Positions 1 to 9,373 of a stretch of DNA of 64,000 bases are shown here, in pieces. Both the position numbers and the translations under genes were made by a program. Numbering within the stretch: the first letter of the stretch is position 1; each line of letters opens with the position of its first letter. The notes beneath the pieces were generated by a model, which worked only from the letters and a program-made list of their open reading frames with translations, was not told the DNA's origin and searched no databases. The DNA is taken from the NCBI GenBank assembly GCA_023391285.1, contig JAEWBF010000099.1, positions 4,807 to 68,806 on the forward strand. The letters run 5' to 3'. This DNA is from Verrucomicrobiota bacterium (GTDB taxonomy: Bacteria; Verrucomicrobiota; Verrucomicrobiia; Opitutales; Opitutaceae).

Positions 1-1004
1 GTTCGCACTTCGTCCGCTCGCGCTCCGAACAACTTCTCGAACCAGTCGCGCATCGTCCCGATCTCCTCCCGCGAATATCCCAGCGCCTGCTGCAAGGGAC
101 CGTTCATCCACACGTCGCCGTCCTGCACGTGCGCCGCCGGCTTTGGCAACGTCTCCACCATGATCCGCCACCGCTCACGGTTTCGCCGGGCTTCCTCGAT
201 TGCATGACGTCGCGCCGCCTCGATCCGCTCCCGCCGCACCAACGCGATTCCCGTCCCGATCCCCGACAAAAACCCGCTCGCGAGACACAGCACGATCTGG
301 AGATACCATGCCTGCTGAATCCCCGCCAAACGCTTCGCATACGTTTCCGCCCGCCAGTCCACCCCCACCGCTCCCACCATTGCTCCCGCGGAATCGAAAA
401 ACGGCGCATACCCGCTCACGAACACACCCCATTCATCCGCATACGGCTCCGGATCCGCCGCCGCCTCGCCCGTCCGCAACACCTGCCGCAACGTGTCACT
501 CGCATCCGGATACGGCTGCATCACATGCGATTTCTGCTCCACGCCACTCGCCGACATCACCCCCGCGGGCGTCGGATCGAGCACGAAAAACACGTCCTCT
601 CCCTGCTGGATGCACGTGTAAATGAACCCATAGTCGTTCCGCACATCCCGCCCGTTCTTTTTCCAATACAGCGCCCGCCGCAACGGTGCCAACGCCCGCT
701 CATACTCCGGCGTCACCTCTTGCGCTCGATCCACAAACGTCTGGTGCAAATCCCCATCCACCTCGATCGCCACCGCCATCGCCGCCCGCACGAGCTTGTC
801 TTGCACCTCCGCCTTCAACGCCGTCATCGCGCGATGATGCAGCACCGCCGAACACACGATCGTCGCCACCAGCACGATGATCCCCACGATCATTCCCTTG
901 AACCCCGCCGCCGACGCCCCCAACCCCGACGTCGACGCCGCCGCCTCGGGCGCACCCTCGGGTGGCCCCGACGCGCTGGCGGCACTCGGAAGAAGCTGGG
1001 ACAC
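1..1004 (-). CDS. Membrane sensor protein, N-terminal part (periplasmic sensing domain + PAS), truncated by window edge
   Basis: The minus-strand frame is open from an in-frame TAA at 1074-1076 down to base 1, so the C-terminal output domain lies outside the window. Read in this frame, an Ala/Pro/Ser-rich leader is followed by a first membrane segment (about 890-830), an extracytoplasmic region of about 190 residues, a second membrane segment (about 310-240), a basic helix, and the start of a PAS domain with a GYSREEI-type motif near base 40. This is the architecture of sensor kinases, diguanylate cyclases and similar receptors. Which one it is cannot be told. The start is unresolved: GTG at 1004 is used here; ATG at 893 is the first ATG but lies right at the first membrane helix, and TTG codons at 1025 and 1064 are also possible. 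It is divergent from the epimerase gene at 1249. Confidence 0.6.
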   Translation of the reverse strand, partial: MSQLLPSAASASGPPEGAPEAAASTSGLGASAAGFKGMIVGIIVLVATIVCSAVLHHRAMTALKAEVQDKLVRAAMAVAIEVDGDLHQTFVDRAQEVTPEYERALAPLRRALYWKKNGRDVRNDYGFIYTCIQQGEDVFFVLDPTPAGVMSASGVEQKSHVMQPYPDASDTLRQVLRTGEAAADPEPYADEWGVFVSGYAPFFDSAGAMVGAVGVDWRAETYAKRLAGIQQAWYLQIVLCLASGFLSGIGTGIALVRRERIEAARRHAIEEARRNRERWRIMVETLPKPAAHVQDGDVWMNGPLQQALGYSREEIGTMRDWFEKLFGARADEVR

Positions 1005-1065
1005 TTCCGCGCGGTTAAACGGCAACCCTTCCCACCGCGCAAGCGCAGACCCTCCCCGTCCCAAA

Positions 1066-1086
1066 GTGTCATATTATGTATGACAC
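1066..1086. promoter_or_regulatory. Perfect 8-bp inverted repeat, candidate operator between divergent genes
   Basis: GTGTCATA-N5-TATGACAC is a perfect palindrome with 8-bp arms and a 5-bp spacer. It lies in the divergent gap between the membrane sensor and the epimerase gene. Its AT-rich centre contains TATTAT and, on the other strand, ATAATA, which could serve as -10 elements. A dimeric regulator site is plausible. No regulator gene is adjacent, and the assignment is inference. Confidence 0.4.
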
Positions 1087-1248
1087 TCCCCCCTCCGTCT
1101 TCCTCCGAAATTCTCGCGCGCTTTCGTGATTCACCCCGTCATCCTCCGCGCCGCCCCGTTCGTTTTCTTTGCGCCTCTTGCGCCTCTTTGCGGCCATCCC
1201 AAACCTCGTCCTTCCTTCCTCCCTCTCACATCGCTCCCCCTCCTCATC

Positions 1249-2265
1249 ATGAAAATTCTCTTCCTCGGCGGCACCGGCATCATCTCCACCGCTTGCACCC
1301 AACTCGCGCTCGCCCGCGGTCACGAGGTCACGCTCCTCAACCGCTCCAACCGCAGTGCCATCCCCGGCGCCCGCCAGCTCGTTTCCGACATCAACGACCC
1401 CGCCCTCGCCGACAAACTCGCGCGCGATCACTTCGACGCCATCGTCGACTTCATCGCCTTCGACCCCGCCGCCATCGAGCAACGCCTCGCCCTCTTCCGG
1501 GGCCGCACCGCTCAATACGTTTTCATCTCCTCCGCGAGCGCCTACCAGAAACCGCTCACGCATTACCTCGTCACCGAATCCACCCCGCTCGCCAACCCAC
1601 TCTGGGATTACTCGCGCGACAAAATCGCCTGCGAAGACCGCCTCCTCCGCGCCTACCGCGACGACGCGTTCCCCATCACCATCGTCCGCCCGTCACTCAC
1701 CTACGGCGATCTCGTCATTCCGCTCGCCGTCAACTCTTGGCAACAAAGCTTCACCGCCATCGCCCGCCTTCGCGCCGGCAAACCGCTCATCGTCCCCGGC
1801 GACGGTCTCACGCTCTGGACCATCACCCACAACACCGACTTCGCTAAAGGTCTCGTCGGCCTCCTCGGCCACTCCGGAGCCATCGGTCACGCGTTCCACA
1901 TCACCTCCGACGAAGCCCTCACCTGGAACCAAATCTATCAACAAACCGCCGAAGCCGCCGGTGTTCCCCACCCTCAACTCGTCCACGTCGCCTCCGACTT
2001 CCTCACCACCTGCTTTCCCGACACCCTCGGCTCCCTCCTCGGCGACAAATCCCACTGCGCCCTCTTCGACAACTCGAAGATCAAACGCTTCGTCCCCGAC
2101 TTCGTCGCCACCACCCGCTACCGCGACGGCATCCGCCAAACGATTCGTGCCTTCGACGCCGACCCGCGTCGCCAAACCGTGGATACTGCCCTCGACGCCA
2201 AATGGGACCGCCTCCTCGACGCCTACTCCGCCGCCCTCACCTCCGCCCAATCCGCCCTCGCCTAA
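1249..2265 (+). CDS. NAD-dependent epimerase/dehydratase family protein (extended SDR)
   Basis: A 338-residue extended short-chain dehydrogenase/reductase. The N-terminus shows a beta strand followed by a glycine-rich nucleotide-binding turn (GGTGIIS), then an Asn-Arg after the second strand. The catalytic pair is Tyr and Lys in the segment WDYSRDKIACE. These features indicate NAD(P)-dependent sugar-nucleotide or related chemistry, but the substrate is not predictable. The frame is open upstream to 1126, but the ATG at 1249 starts directly at the first Rossmann strand (MKILFLGG), so the upstream ATG is rejected. The 3' end overlaps the convergent rhomboid gene by 4 bases. Confidence 0.85.
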   Translation: MKILFLGGTGIISTACTQLALARGHEVTLLNRSNRSAIPGARQLVSDINDPALADKLARDHFDAIVDFIAFDPAAIEQRLALFRGRTAQYVFISSASAYQKPLTHYLVTESTPLANPLWDYSRDKIACEDRLLRAYRDDAFPITIVRPSLTYGDLVIPLAVNSWQQSFTAIARLRAGKPLIVPGDGLTLWTITHNTDFAKGLVGLLGHSGAIGHAFHITSDEALTWNQIYQQTAEAAGVPHPQLVHVASDFLTTCFPDTLGSLLGDKSHCALFDNSKIKRFVPDFVATTRYRDGIRQTIRAFDADPRRQTVDTALDAKWDRLLDAYSAALTSAQSALA

Positions 2266-3158
2266 CGCCTACCCCGTCCGCTGGCCGCGACCAATCCCGC
2301 GCCCACCCCCGCGCCAAATCCCGCCACGTGCGCCAACACGTCCACGCGCTGCTCTCCCGCTCCGTAAAGCCCCAGCACCGCCACGCCCGTCGCCAGCGGC
2401 AACAACGCCGCTCGCCACCGCCGCTTCCGCTCCACCTGCATCACCACGCGCACCGCCCGCCCCACCAACACTCCCAGCGCCGCAAACACCGCCGTTGACG
2501 CCCCCAACGACCGATAGTCGCTCCCCCCGTGCGCGCACGCGACCACCAGGTTTCCCGCCACCGCCGCCGCGCCAATCGCGGCCCATCCGCGCGCAATCCC
2601 CATCGTCGTCACCACCGCGGCAAACGCGAATACCCCGCTGACCAGATTCGACGTCAGGTGGCCCGCATCCGCATGCAAAAACAGTGCCGTCGCCGCCCGC
2701 CACCACTCGCCGCCTGCCCACATCGCCCGCGCATCCACCGCCCCTCGCTCCGTCCACCACCACCACTCGGCCTGCGCGCGAAACGAAGCGATCACCACCA
2801 GCGCCCAACACAGCGGCGTGAACAGTTCCAATCTCCTCCCCGCCCCTGCTTCCGCCCACGGCCGCGGCGGCCACCCTGCGCTCTCGCGATCGAATTGACG
2901 CAATTGCTCCCGCACCTCGTCCGCCACCGCCGCATTCACCCACAGCCCGAATCCTCCCTCTTTCGGCTGCAACCAATAAGCGTGACCGCGCGCCAGCACG
3001 ACCAGTCCGTGCTGCGACGCGTCCTTGGCATCCGGATACACGCCCACTTCCACGAGATCCTCCGGATCGCGTCCACTCGCCAATCCCACCATCGGATCAA
3101 TGTCCTCGGCCATGGCGCGCACCCATAACCCGGTTCGCGCCATCCCGCCACCACCCAT
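2262..3158 (-). CDS. Rhomboid family intramembrane serine protease
   Basis: About 298 residues. The N-terminal ~100 residues form a soluble domain; the rest is a six-helix rhomboid core. Visible motifs are HADAGHLTSN (the H-x4-H-x3-N of helix 2, residues about 162-171), SLGAST with the presumed nucleophile Ser221, and LAHVAGFGAG with the partner His277. Rhomboids cleave transmembrane substrates within the membrane. The nucleophile motif is GAST where the family normally has GxSG, so the glycine after the serine is replaced by threonine. In-frame ATGs at residues 6 and 16 are alternative starts and no ribosome site decides between them. Convergent with the epimerase gene, divergent from the symporter. 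Confidence 0.85.
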   Translation of the reverse strand: MGGGGMARTGLWVRAMAEDIDPMVGLASGRDPEDLVEVGVYPDAKDASQHGLVVLARGHAYWLQPKEGGFGLWVNAAVADEVREQLRQFDRESAGWPPRPWAEAGAGRRLELFTPLCWALVVIASFRAQAEWWWWTERGAVDARAMWAGGEWWRAATALFLHADAGHLTSNLVSGVFAFAAVVTTMGIARGWAAIGAAAVAGNLVVACAHGGSDYRSLGASTAVFAALGVLVGRAVRVVMQVERKRRWRAALLPLATGVAVLGLYGAGEQRVDVLAHVAGFGAGVGAGLVAASGRGRR

Positions 3159-3223
3159 TCAACGGCTTTAATGCTTCCGCGCGTGACCCCGCCCAAATCC
3201 GCGCTATCACTCGCCCCGCCCCC

Positions 3224-4771
3224 ATGCCCGCCGCTTCCCACCCCCACCCTTCCGCCGACTCATCCCATTCCGTCAAAGAAGCCATCGAACACCCTTCCAC
3301 CTACGGCTTCCGTCAATGGTCCGGCTGGATCATCGGACCCGCGCTTCTGCTGATTACCCTCTTCGTTGATCCGCCTACCGGCCTCAGCATCGCTGGTTGG
3401 CGAACCGCCGGCGCCGCCTCGCTCATGGCCGTGCTTTGGATGACGGAAGCCGTGCCCATTCCCGTCACCGCACTGCTTCCGCTCGTTCTTTTTCCGGCCC
3501 TTCGGCTCAGCGACATCCGCGAATCCGCCGCCCCTTACGCGAATCCGCTCATCTTCCTCTTTCTCGGCGGCTTCATCATCGCTCTCGCGATGCAGCGCTG
3601 GAATCTTCACCGCCGCGTCGCCATCAATCTCATCGGCGCCATGGGCACCCAGCCCAGCCGCATCGTCGCCGGCTTTCTCCTGGCCTCATCGCTCGTGAGC
3701 ATGTGGGTCAGCAACACCGCCACCGCGCTGATGATGCTCCCGATCGCGATGTCCGTCGTTCAACTCATTCCCGAACGCGACCGCCAGTCCCCCGCCCTCC
3801 GAGGCTTCAGCGCCGCACTCCTCCTGTCCGTCGCTTACGGCTCCACCACCGGCGGCATGGCCACCCTCATCGGCACTCCGCCCAACGCTCTTCTCGCTGG
3901 CTTCCTCGACAACACCTACGGCTACAAAATCGGTTTCGGCCAATGGATGCTGCTCGGCGTTCCAGTCATGCTCGTAGCGCTGCCGATCGTCCACTGGACA
4001 CTCACGCGCTTCGCCTTTCGCCTCGGACGCGCCGAACTACCCGGTGTCGCGCAACTCATCGCCACGGAGCGCTCGCGCCTCGGCCCTTTCAGCCGCGGCG
4101 AAACGTGGGTGGCCGTCGTCTTCGCTCTCACCGCGCTCGCGTGGGTGTTCCAACCGCTCATCGCCCGCTCACTCCCGCTGGTCACCGACACCACCATCGC
4201 AATGACCGGCGCTCTCATTCTCTTCCTCATCCCCACGTCCTTCCGCCGTGGCGACTTCGTCATGAACTGGGAAGCCACGAAAGGTCTCCCGTGGGATGTC
4301 CTTCTCCTCTTCGGAGGCGGCCTCAGTCTCGCCGCCAACATCGAGCGCCACGGCCTCGCCTCCTACCTCGGCACCCTCGCCGGTCACCTCGACGGCATGC
4401 CCGTCATTGTCGCGGTTTCGATCGTCTGCTTCGGCATCCTCCTCCTCACCGAACTCACAAGCAACACCGCCACCGCCGCTACCTTTCTTCCCATCGCCGC
4501 CTCGATCGCCATCGGCATGGGCGAAAATCCGCTCCTCTTCGCCATCCCCTGCGCGCTCGCCGCCAACTGTTCCTACATGCTTCCGGTCGGCACGCCGCCT
4601 AACGCGATCGTCTTCGGCAGCGGCTTCATCCGCCTGCCCGACATGGCCAAAGCCGGCATGCTGCTCAATATCGTCCTCGTCCCGATCATCGTCGGACTCG
4701 TCTGGCTCATCGGCCGCTTCGTTTTCGACATCGAGCTCGGCGTCGCCCCCTCCTGGATCGCGCCAAAATAA
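3224..4771 (+). CDS. DASS/SLC13-family sodium:anion symporter
   Basis: A 515-residue polytopic membrane protein. It has the two duplicated SNT substrate/sodium motifs (VSNTATALMMLP near residue 165 and TSNTATAATFLP near residue 410) and the family signature around SYMLPVGTPPNAIVFGSG near residue 450. Family members import dicarboxylates, citrate or sulfate with sodium; the substrate here is open. The soluble N-terminus (about 30 residues, His/Pro/Ser-rich) precedes the first helix. It is a single gene divergent from the rhomboid gene, followed by a GC hairpin at 4775-4798. Confidence 0.93.
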   Translation: MPAASHPHPSADSSHSVKEAIEHPSTYGFRQWSGWIIGPALLLITLFVDPPTGLSIAGWRTAGAASLMAVLWMTEAVPIPVTALLPLVLFPALRLSDIRESAAPYANPLIFLFLGGFIIALAMQRWNLHRRVAINLIGAMGTQPSRIVAGFLLASSLVSMWVSNTATALMMLPIAMSVVQLIPERDRQSPALRGFSAALLLSVAYGSTTGGMATLIGTPPNALLAGFLDNTYGYKIGFGQWMLLGVPVMLVALPIVHWTLTRFAFRLGRAELPGVAQLIATERSRLGPFSRGETWVAVVFALTALAWVFQPLIARSLPLVTDTTIAMTGALILFLIPTSFRRGDFVMNWEATKGLPWDVLLLFGGGLSLAANIERHGLASYLGTLAGHLDGMPVIVAVSIVCFGILLLTELTSNTATAATFLPIAASIAIGMGENPLLFAIPCALAANCSYMLPVGTPPNAIVFGSGFIRLPDMAKAGMLLNIVLVPIIVGLVWLIGRFVFDIELGVAPSWIAPK

Positions 4772-4774
4772 TTA

Positions 4775-4798
4775 GGGGCGGCCAAAAATCACCGCCCC
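4775..4798. terminator. GC hairpin between convergent genes
   Basis: GGGGCGG and CCGCCCC pair with a 10-nt AT-rich loop just after the symporter stop. There is no downstream T run on the + strand, so it may be only a weak or bidirectional terminator for the symporter and the convergent secreted-protein gene. Confidence 0.4.
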
Positions 4799-4850
4799 CT
4801 GTTCGCGCCCGTTCGCGTGTCTCGCGGGCGACTGTCTTGCGGGATCTGTC

Positions 4851-5462
4851 TTATAACATCCCCGCGAGCTTCGCGTAGTCGATCGACTCCGCGAACTTCC
4901 TCAGATCCGCATCGCTCGTATCCGATGCCTCGATCTGCACCAGCAACGCGCCACCGACCACGACGTTCACCGAGCCGCTGCCATCCTTGTTCTTGAAAAT
5001 AGCTTTCTGGCCTTTGATCCGCTCGAGCTTCCCGCCATCTGCATTCGCGAACATCGGATTGCCCATCATCATCATCACGCCCTGCATGATCGGAGAATCG
5101 GTGATGAATTTCACCGTCACGCTCGAGTCGCCTTTCGTGTAATTCCGCTCGGCCGTCACCCCGCCGCCAAACATCGCCGCGCCCGCCGCCGACGTCGTCG
5201 CTTCATCCGCTTCCCACCCGGCCGGAGCCGCCGGCAGCAACTCCGTGAACAACTCGCCGCGTTTCTGCCGCACGAGCTGCGCCGCCGCATCCAACGCCTG
5301 CGCCGCCGTCGCGTAGTCTTTATCCTTATACGCTTTCAACGCCTCCTCGACGGAGTCCGTCACATCGTCGGCGCGCAATGCCGAGCCCAGGGACAAAAAC
5401 GCCGCAACGCACACGCCGCAGCCCATCAGACGCAGATAACGATTCATTGGTTTCGTATTCAC
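4851..5462 (-). CDS. Hypothetical secreted protein
   Basis: 203 residues with a clear N-terminal signal peptide (basic MNRYLRL, hydrophobic core, cleavage after SALRA). The second Met (residue 6) is an equally good start. The mature part begins with an acidic helical stretch rich in Ala/Lys (about 40 residues) and continues with a domain containing a Met-rich segment (GVMMMMGNPMF). No family was recognised. The stop lies near 4851, convergent with the symporter gene. The next upstream gene on the same strand, 77 bases away, is a small membrane protein, so the two may be co-transcribed. Confidence 0.72.
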   Translation of the reverse strand: MNTKPMNRYLRLMGCGVCVAAFLSLGSALRADDVTDSVEEALKAYKDKDYATAAQALDAAAQLVRQKRGELFTELLPAAPAGWEADEATTSAAGAAMFGGGVTAERNYTKGDSSVTVKFITDSPIMQGVMMMMGNPMFANADGGKLERIKGQKAIFKNKDGSGSVNVVVGGALLVQIEASDTSDADLRKFAESIDYAKLAGML

Positions 5463-5539
5463 GGTTTAGCTACACCCGCCAAACGCGGCGGGTAAAGACA
5501 TTGGCGCGTCACAGCATCCGTCCCGATCTCGCCGCCACC

Positions 5540-5749
5540 TCACCGATCGGCCGGCCGCTTGTAGAGCGCCGCATCGATGATCGACCACAGGTGGATCACC
5601 CAACCCAGGAGGAACCACCACAACACCGCCGCGAGAACAAACATCAGCAGCGCGCGAATCAGCTTTCCCTGCAGCAGCTGGCCCAAGCCCGGAATGAAGA
5701 AGCTCGCGAGCGCAGCGATCACATTACCCGTCGTTCCAGGAGCAGCCAT
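5540..5749 (-). CDS. Small membrane protein with PGLGQ motif
   Basis: 69 residues from the ATG at 5749; an upstream in-frame ATG at 5767 would add six residues. It has two hydrophobic segments. The first contains FIPGLGQLLQGK, a motif shared with small TM2-like membrane proteins; the second is Trp-rich (WWFLLGWVIHLW), followed by a basic tail. Function is unknown. It may form a unit with the secreted-protein gene downstream. Confidence 0.6.
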   Translation of the reverse strand: MAAPGTTGNVIAALASFFIPGLGQLLQGKLIRALLMFVLAAVLWWFLLGWVIHLWSIIDAALYKRPADR

Positions 5750-6108
5750 GGTCCGCATCGCCGACACGCCCCGCCGCCACTTGTTGCGTCTTCCATGAAG
5801 GGTGAAGCTCCATCAGCGACGTCCTCCTTCTACCGCCCCGCAGCGCCGCCCTTTTTCGCAACCCACCCCGCCCGTTTTCACATTCCGTTTACGCGATTTC
5901 GACCATCCCCGTGGGGGAATTTCCGCACCACTTGCGAACCAAATCCCCGATCCTGTGTCCGTGCACGGCCCATGGCTTCCAGCACCATGCAAACAACTCA
6001 ACGCACAGGTCCCGCTTCAGTTGTGGAGGAAACCTCCCTCCAATCACGCTGGGTTTTCGCCACGCCGCGAGCCCCCCGCTTCTCGCTTTCGGCTGGCACC
6101 GCCAGCCC
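5750..6108. other. Intergenic stretch without a recognised gene
   Basis: About 360 bases between the small membrane protein and the coiled-coil gene. A plus-strand frame runs through it in phase with the coiled-coil gene from 5911, but its translation is compositionally unlike the protein and no ribosome site supports that start. Presumed promoter and leader DNA for both divergent genes. Confidence 0.4.
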
Positions 6109-9100
6109 GTGAATGCCTTCGCCACCCCCGCCGTCGAGCTCTCGGCGAAAATCCTGCTCGTAAAATCAGACACCCGCCGCTCCCGCGGCCGCGCCTTCGT
6201 CCTCGCCGGCGGCGGCATCTACGCCCGCGATCTCGAATCCCCCGACGCCATCGACGAAGCCCTCAACGCCGAGGCCTTCCAACTGATCGTCAATGACGCC
6301 CGTGCCCACCCCGACGAGCCTTTCCTCTTCGTCGAGAAACTCCGCCGCCAACCCGGCGCCCCACCGCTTCTTCTCCTTTGTCCCTCGCTCCAGTTCGACC
6401 GCGTCGTCGAGGCCATCCGCCATCGCGTCAACGACATCCTCCCGCCTCCCGTCGACTTCAAAGCTCTCCACGAGCGCGCCATCGAACTTCTCAAAACCCA
6501 CCTCAACGGCCAGGCCCCCGAAATCGATACCGCCCGCTGGTTCGAAATCGCCCGCTTCCTCGCCGAACCTCACGACGACGGCATCACCCCTCCGACCTCC
6601 CGCTTCAACGCTTCCATCGCCGACGCGTCCGATGCAAACGATGCCCACCGCTCCCGCCTGAACGCCGAGCTCGAGCTCGAACGCAACTCGCTCCAAGCCG
6701 CCCGCGAGGCCGCCGAACGCGAAGCCGAGTCTCTCCGTCAGCGTCTCTCCCAACTCGAGCAAACCGGCGCGGCCGACACCCGCCGCAGCGACACCCTCGC
6801 TCAACAGGAAGCCGAGCTCGCCGCCGCCGAGGAAGAGCTTTCTCTCGCCCGCAAACAGCTCGAACAACAACGCGCCGAGCTCGCCACCCGCGAAGCCGCC
6901 GCCCGCCAGCTCACCGAACAACTCGGGCCGCTCACCTCCGCCCGCGACGAGCTCGCCCGTCAACGCGCCGAGCTCGCCGCCACCCAGCAAAAGCTCGACG
7001 ACGCCAAGCGCGAACTCGACCGCCGCGCCGCCGAGCTCGCTCGCCAACAAAAGGTCCAAGCCGCTGCCGCCGCCGAAGAAGAAGCGCGCATCGAAGCCGA
7101 ACGCGCCGCCCACGAAGCCGCCGTCCGCGCCAGCGAAGCCTTGCGCCAGAAGAAAGAATCCGAGCTCGCCCGCCTGGCCGCCGACACCAAGAAGCGCGAG
7201 GCCGACATCGCCGCCGCCGAGGAAGAGCTGGCGCTCGCCCGCAAGCACCTCGAGCAGGAGCGCGCCACTTACAAATCCACGCTCGATAAACAACTCGCCG
7301 CCGCACGCCAGCGCGAAGCCGCGCTCGCCGAACGTGAAGCCGCCGCCGCCGAGGTCGTCTCCGCCCAAGCCAACCTCGCCGCCGAAGAAAAACGCCTGGC
7401 CGAGCTGAAACTCTCGCTCGATCGCCGCGCGGCCGAGCTCGCGCAGGAACAACAATCCCGCCTCGACGCCCTCGCCTCTGAGGAAGCGCGCATCGCCGCC
7501 GATCGCGCCGCGCTCGAAACCGCCACCCGCAACGCCGAAGCCGTTCGCAACAAACACGAGACCGAACTCGCTCGCCGAGAAACCGCGATCGCCGCCCGCA
7601 CCGCGGAAGTCGATGCCGGCGCCGACGAAATCGCCGCCTCGCGCAAACAGCTGGCCGCCGACCGAGCCACCCTCGAAGCCGCCGCGAAGAAACAATCCGA
7701 AGCCTTCAATCGCCGCGAAGCCGAGCTCGCCGAGCGCGAGGCCGCCGCCGCCGAAGCGGAACAAGCCATCGCGAAACTCGAGACCGATCGCCAGCAGCTC
7801 GCTCGCGATCAACAGCAGCTCGAGAAAGAACAATCCCGCCTGGCCGAAACGAAGAAAGCGCTCGAAGCCCGCGCCAGCGAAATCGCCGCCGAGCGCAAGC
7901 AGCTCGAGGCCGATCGCAAGACCTTCGAATCACAACGCCAGCAGAAGGAATCCGAGTTCGCCCGCCTCGTCGCCGACACCCAGCGCCGCGAAGCCGACGT
8001 CGCTGCCGCCCAAGAAGAACTCGCCGTATCCAAAAAACAACTCGCCGACGAGCGCGCCGCACTCGCCGTCGCTGCGAAAAAACAATCCGACACCTTCGCT
8101 CGCCGAGAAGCCGAGTTCGCCGAGCGCGAAGCCGCCATCGGGGAAGCCGAACAAGCTATCGCGAAACTCGACAGCGACCGCCAGCGCCTCGCGCAGGACC
8201 GTCAGCACCTCGAGACCGAGCAAGCCCGCCTCGCCAATCTCAAGAAAGCTCACGACGCGCGCGCCGCCGAACTCGCCGATGAAGAGGCCCGCCTCGAAGC
8301 CGAACGCACGTCCTTCGAATCCGCGCGCCAAAAGAAAGACGCCGAACTCGCTCGTCTCGCCGCCGACACCAAAAAGCGGGAAGCCGAACTCGCCGCCTCA
8401 CAGGAGGAGCTCGCCGCCACGCGCCAGCAGCTCACCAAAGACCGCACCGCTTTCGACGCTTCCGCCAAGAAACAAACGGAGTCTCTGAATCGCCGCGAAG
8501 CCACACTCGCCGAACGCGAAGCCGCCGCCGCCGAGGCCGCCGCCGCGCTCGCCCAACTCGAAGTCGAGCGTCAGCAACTCGCCAAAAACCTGGAGCACCT
8601 CGCCGACGAGGAAGCCCGTCTCGCCACCACGCGCAGCCAGCTCGACGCATCAAAACGCGAACTCGAACAGCGTTCCGCCGAGCTCACTCACAAACAAAAA
8701 GCGCACGCCGCCGCCGTCGCCGACGAAGAGGCCCGCCTCGAAGCCGAACGCAGCGCCCACGAAACCGCCGCCCGCACCGCCACCGCGGCACGCCAAAAAG
8801 CCGAGGCCGAACTCACCCGCCTCGCGGCCGAAGCGAAGAAGCGCACGGCCGAACTCGACGCCCGCGAAGCCGAGCTCGCCGCCGCCGAAGAGGAAATCTC
8901 CGCCGCCCGTCAACAGGCCGACACCGCTCAAAAAGCCGCCGCGCAACTCCGCCAGCAGCTGGACGCCGAACTCGCACGGACCAAGTCCGAGCTCGCCACC
9001 GTCGAGCAGACCAAAACCCAGCAAGCCGCCAAACGCACCGAGCTCGACCAGCTCGCCATCTCGCTCGCCGAACAGGAAGCCGCGCTCGCCGAGGAACAGT

Positions 9101-9291
9101 CCCGCCTCGCGAAGGAATCCGCCGCCTTGCGCCAGCAATCCGCCACCCTCGCGAACGAGCGCGCCTCCCTCCAGGCCGAGCGCGCAGCCTGCGAGGAGGA
9201 ATCCTCTGCCCTCGCCAAGCGCATGAAGGACTTCGAGGACCGCCGGCGCCAGGTCCAAGAAAAAATGAAGAGTATGCTCGCGGTCGAGTAA
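6109..9291 (+). CDS. Very long coiled-coil protein with receiver-like N-terminal domain
   Basis: About 1060 residues if the GTG at 6109 is the start (MNAFATPAVELSAKILLVKSD); an ATG at 5911 in the same frame gives an implausible leader. Residues about 12-120 look like a degenerate receiver fold: strands AKILLVKSD, FQLIVNDAR and PPLLLLCPS, then a PPPVDF segment where true receivers have KPF; the phospho-acceptor region is not canonical. From about residue 180 to the end it is an uninterrupted Ala/Glu/Arg/Lys/Gln coiled coil. It contains tandem copies of a unit of about 130 residues, marked by the phrase ADTKKREA near bases 7178, 7968 and 8360, with diverged copies between and after. A scaffold or cytoskeletal role is possible but not shown. 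It ends 82 bases before the PEGA/TonB gene, suggesting co-expression. Confidence 0.7.
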   Translation: MNAFATPAVELSAKILLVKSDTRRSRGRAFVLAGGGIYARDLESPDAIDEALNAEAFQLIVNDARAHPDEPFLFVEKLRRQPGAPPLLLLCPSLQFDRVVEAIRHRVNDILPPPVDFKALHERAIELLKTHLNGQAPEIDTARWFEIARFLAEPHDDGITPPTSRFNASIADASDANDAHRSRLNAELELERNSLQAAREAAEREAESLRQRLSQLEQTGAADTRRSDTLAQQEAELAAAEEELSLARKQLEQQRAELATREAAARQLTEQLGPLTSARDELARQRAELAATQQKLDDAKRELDRRAAELARQQKVQAAAAAEEEARIEAERAAHEAAVRASEALRQKKESELARLAADTKKREADIAAAEEELALARKHLEQERATYKSTLDKQLAAARQREAALAEREAAAAEVVSAQANLAAEEKRLAELKLSLDRRAAELAQEQQSRLDALASEEARIAADRAALETATRNAEAVRNKHETELARRETAIAARTAEVDAGADEIAASRKQLAADRATLEAAAKKQSEAFNRREAELAEREAAAAEAEQAIAKLETDRQQLARDQQQLEKEQSRLAETKKALEARASEIAAERKQLEADRKTFESQRQQKESEFARLVADTQRREADVAAAQEELAVSKKQLADERAALAVAAKKQSDTFARREAEFAEREAAIGEAEQAIAKLDSDRQRLAQDRQHLETEQARLANLKKAHDARAAELADEEARLEAERTSFESARQKKDAELARLAADTKKREAELAASQEELAATRQQLTKDRTAFDASAKKQTESLNRREATLAEREAAAAEAAAALAQLEVERQQLAKNLEHLADEEARLATTRSQLDASKRELEQRSAELTHKQKAHAAAVADEEARLEAERSAHETAARTATAARQKAEAELTRLAAEAKKRTAELDAREAELAAAEEEISAARQQADTAQKAAAQLRQQLDAELARTKSELATVEQTKTQQAAKRTELDQLAISLAEQEAALAEEQSRLAKESAALRQQSATLANERASLQAERAACEEESSALAKRMKDFEDRRRQVQEKMKSMLAVE

Positions 9292-9373
9292 CCCGGCCCG
9301 AACCCACCCCAACGCCAAGACCCCCATCCGTCTCCCACCTCCGCTTCGATCCCGCTTCAACCCGACTCCCGCC

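Noticed and set aside
129..1847. A 572-residue open frame on the plus strand
   Set aside because: Pro/Arg/His-rich shadow spanning an opposite-strand sensor gene and the first part of the epimerase gene.
6166..7833. A 555-residue minus-strand frame opposite the coiled-coil gene
   Set aside because: Repetitive Gly/Leu/Phe shadow of the periodic coding sequence; no ribosome site or domain.
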